Assembly: GCA_027559495.1 (NCBI GenBank)
Contig: JAMXSV010000004.1
Coordinates: 2,655,001 to 2,719,000 of the forward strand
Length of the DNA: 64,000 bases
Direction of reading: 5' to 3'
Source of the DNA: Aurifilum marmelostoma
Lineage: Eukaryota > Ascomycota > Sordariomycetes > Diaporthales > Cryphonectriaceae
The translations under genes and the position numbers were made by a program. This document shows, piece after piece, positions 61,950 through 64,000 of this stretch. Positions within the stretch are counted from its first letter, which is position 1. Every line of letters starts with the position of its first letter. The notes below the pieces were generated by a model that saw only the letters and a list, made by a program, of their open reading frames with translations, did not search any database and had not been told where the DNA came from.

Positions 61950-64000
61950 TCACCTCATCAATGGGTGTCGCCTTGTAGGACAGTTTGGACAGCCACACAC
62001 AGCTCGCCTTCGCACGGTTGGACAGGCCCTGCAGCCACACGTCGCGGTGGCCATCTCTGGACGACGGGCACTGTTGTCGTCCTGCCCGTGCCTCCTGATG
62101 TCGTCGTTATCGTCGTCATCTTCATCAGTCTCAACCCCCCCACAGCAAGGAGGAGGCTGACGCCCTGCCGCCGCCGCCGCCGACGCCCTCCTTCCCAACA
62201 TCATCACCTTCTCAGCACCGTCACCGCATTCACTCTCTTCGTCGTCCCCAAGCCTCCACCAGAGCCAGTACACAGCGCCCAGCCCCAAGACGCCAAGGCT
62301 CGTGGCAGGATACGCCCAGCTGGGAAACTCATCTCCCACATCTGTCGCCACACCCCCTCGAGGCGGAACCCACGGCAGGATCAACAGCAGACAGTTGCTG
62401 GCCGCAAACAGGATGACGGCAAAACGTGGGGCCCGGCAGGGAGAGGACCACCGCTCAGAGGGAGTTGTCTGCAGGTAGAGGAGACCTAGTGACACAGCGA
62501 CGCTGATGACGGAGACCGGGTATCCGCCTATGTCAACAAGGAAGTTGAAGATCCGCCCTGGTGGGGGGAGGACGATGGCTGCGGCGGAGACGAGCCAGTG
62601 GAGGAGGAGGCCGCGGACGGGGGCTGTGGAACGAGTACGGGTCTTGCTCGGGCTTGAGGACCGCCGTTGCTGCTGCTGCTGGCTCGTCATGGTGCTAGAG
62701 GGCTTGGTGGTGGTGGTGGCAGTGGTTGCCCAGAAGGACGGCAGCACGCCCTCGCGAGCCAGCTCCTCGTTGACCCTGGCCTGCGCGAAGCTGGTGGCGG
62801 CAATATTACCCGCAGCAGTGATCACAACAAACAGCGGGAGGATGCGCGCCCCGACCCCGTCCCCAAAAACCTTGCGGAAGAACACGGCAGCGACGACCTC
62901 ACCCGCAGACCGGAACTCGTCCTTGTCGACGACCAGGAAAAAGGCGGTCGTGGTGGCAAGGTAAGCAGCGCTGACAAGGCCCAGGGCGACGGGCGCGGCA
63001 ACACGCAGGGTGCGGACGGGGTCACGCACGTCCGAGAGGACCTGGTTGGCAGTGCTGTAGCCCCGGAAGCAGTACAGCACCTTGAGCAAGGCGGTGGCGT
63101 AGTCGTACGGCTGGGTAGACGAGCCCTCCCAGATGGCGTGGAAGTTGCGCTGGGCAGTCGACGTGGGCACATCGCCGGCCATGGCCAGGTCGGCGCGGCG
63201 GGCCTCGAGGACGGCGGTCTCGCGCTCGGTGCCGACGCCCATGAGCCCGCCCGCGACGCCTGATGCCACCACCACGGCGAGGATGAGCATCTTGGCCGCG
63301 CCCAGGGTGTTTATGAGGCCCAGGCCCACGCGGGGGTGGCGGGCCTGGATCCAGCACAGCATGGTGACGGCCGCGACGGCAATGGCCCGCACGTCCCAGG
63401 TGTTCTCTGCGATGCCCGTGACGTACAGCGCGTGCTCGCCCAGCACGATGGCGTTGGGCGTCGAGAAGCCCAGCAGCACGACGTACGACATGAACATGCA
63501 CGTGGCCAGCATGTGTGGCCTGCGGAAGATGCGCTCGAGGTAGACCTTCTCGCCGCCAGAGCGGGGCATGGCGGTGCCCAGGTCCAGGTAGACGGCGAGC
63601 CCGCAGAAGGAGATGAGAGCGCCCACGACCCAGAGGAGAAGGGTCATGCCCACGGAGCCCACGCCCGAGAAGATGGCACTGGGGATGGAGTAGGCCCCTA
63701 CGCCCATCGTCTTGCCAACGATGATGTTGATAGCCGAGAGGACGCCCAGCTTGCCGTCGTTGATACCGCCGCCGCCGCCATGGTGACGGCGGGACGAGGA
63801 CGAAGGGAGGGGTGGCAGGCCGGGGGAGTGAGGGAGAAACCAGGTCGAGTCTGTGGGCGAGTCGGTCTCTGTGCTGGAAGAGACCCCATCGTCGTCGTCG
63901 TCGACATCGTCGTCTAAGACCAGGGCGGCGTAGTCGTGTTTTTCACCTAACCTGGACGAGGTCAAGGACGGTCTCGCAGCAGCAGCAGCACCTCCCAGGG
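61950..64000 (-). CDS. Mup1/LAT-type amino-acid (methionine) permease, 5' end off the window
   Basis: At least 671 aa, C-terminally complete at 61950. No ATG lies in frame up to the right edge, so the start codon (or an upstream exon) is outside the window; an acceptor-like GGTTAG at about 63946 could mark an exon border. The protein is a plasma-membrane amino-acid importer of the L-type/Mup branch: after an acidic head (DDDVDDDDDG) TM1 reads LGVLSAINIIVGKTMGVGAY, followed by RSGGEKVYLERIFRRP and ALLKVLYCFRGYSTANQVLS. Both are family signatures of fungal high-affinity methionine permeases. Unusual parts are a Thr/Ser/Gln-rich insert between two TM segments (about 430-470) and a Cys- and Asp-rich C-terminal tail. 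Substrate specificity cannot be told from sequence. Confidence 0.85.
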   Translation of the reverse strand, partial: LGGAAAAARPSLTSSRLGEKHDYAALVLDDDVDDDDDGVSSSTETDSPTDSTWFLPHSPGLPPLPSSSSRRHHGGGGGINDGKLGVLSAINIIVGKTMGVGAYSIPSAIFSGVGSVGMTLLLWVVGALISFCGLAVYLDLGTAMPRSGGEKVYLERIFRRPHMLATCMFMSYVVLLGFSTPNAIVLGEHALYVTGIAENTWDVRAIAVAAVTMLCWIQARHPRVGLGLINTLGAAKMLILAVVVASGVAGGLMGVGTERETAVLEARRADLAMAGDVPTSTAQRNFHAIWEGSSTQPYDYATALLKVLYCFRGYSTANQVLSDVRDPVRTLRVAAPVALGLVSAAYLATTTAFFLVVDKDEFRSAGEVVAAVFFRKVFGDGVGARILPLFVVITAAGNIAATSFAQARVNEELAREGVLPSFWATTATTTTKPSSTMTSQQQQQRRSSSPSKTRTRSTAPVRGLLLHWLVSAAAIVLPPPGRIFNFLVDIGGYPVSVISVAVSLGLLYLQTTPSERWSSPCRAPRFAVILFAASNCLLLILPWVPPRGGVATDVGDEFPSWAYPATSLGVLGLGAVYWLWWRLGDDEESECGDGAEKVMMLGRRASAAAAAGRQPPPCCGGVETDEDDDDNDDIRRHGQDDNSARRPEMATATCGCRACPTVRRRAVCGCPNCPTRRHPLMR

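Noticed and set aside
61839..62489. 216-aa + strand open frame
   Set aside because: Mostly antisense to the C-terminal part of the Mup-type permease.
1..64000. CRISPR arrays, rRNA genes, plasmid or viral features
   Set aside because: No regularly spaced direct repeats and no rRNA or viral gene sequence were seen; the gene structure is clearly nuclear fungal.

Overview
The window is nuclear DNA of a filamentous ascomycete, most likely a Sordariomycete. Genes carry 50-190 nt introns with GT..AG borders, coding DNA is GC-rich at third positions, and the gene content is typical: an iterative highly reducing polyketide synthase, 14-TM MFS transporters, DUF3433 and NmrA proteins, and D-arabinono-lactone oxidase. 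No bacterial, viral or CRISPR features were seen. All spliced models were built by hand; exon phases agree at every junction in the confident ones.

Layout. 1.1-8.1 kb (-): highly reducing PKS with domains KS-AT-DH-ER-KR-ACP, no methyltransferase, and a degenerate ER. A 6.4 kb stretch without confident genes follows. 14.6-16.8 kb (+): DHA2-type MFS transporter. 17.4-18.1 kb (-): single-pass membrane protein with two HxxHC motifs. 19.5-22.5 kb (-): large EGF-like membrane protein. 22.5-30.2 kb: gene-poor, repeat-rich DNA. 30.2 kb (+): 69-aa protein ending in a CaaX box. 31.3-36.7 kb: divergent pair of an APC permease (-) and a DAO-type FAD oxidoreductase (+). 37.1-37.5 kb (-): small BTB-like gene next to a putative solo LTR. 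38.9-40.8 kb (-): Ser-rich protein. 45.1-48.1 kb (-): DUF3433 membrane protein. 50.3 kb (-): intron-containing tRNA-Gly. 52.2-53.1 kb (+): small secreted protein. 53.9-54.4 kb (+): Dabb protein. 54.6-55.3 kb (-): SRPBCC protein with a MITE-like element 18 bp from its start codon. 56.8-58.1 kb (+): NmrA-like reductase. 59.7-61.3 kb (+): D-arabinono-1,4-lactone oxidase. 61.9-64.0 kb (-): Mup-type amino-acid permease, running off the right edge.

Two overall observations stand out. First, six otherwise intact genes each carry exactly one 1-nt frameshift, always at a C or G homopolymer of 5-7 nt (three one base short, three one base long). This looks like homopolymer error in the assembly, not mass pseudogenisation, and anyone using this sequence should know it. 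Second, the more unusual biology is the PKS with a probably dead ER, the CaaX-terminated small protein, the HxxHC membrane protein, the permease/FAD-oxidase pair, and the TIR element in the SRPBCC promoter. The PKS, MFS and HxxHC genes could form a small secondary-metabolite locus, but no tailoring enzyme links them clearly.
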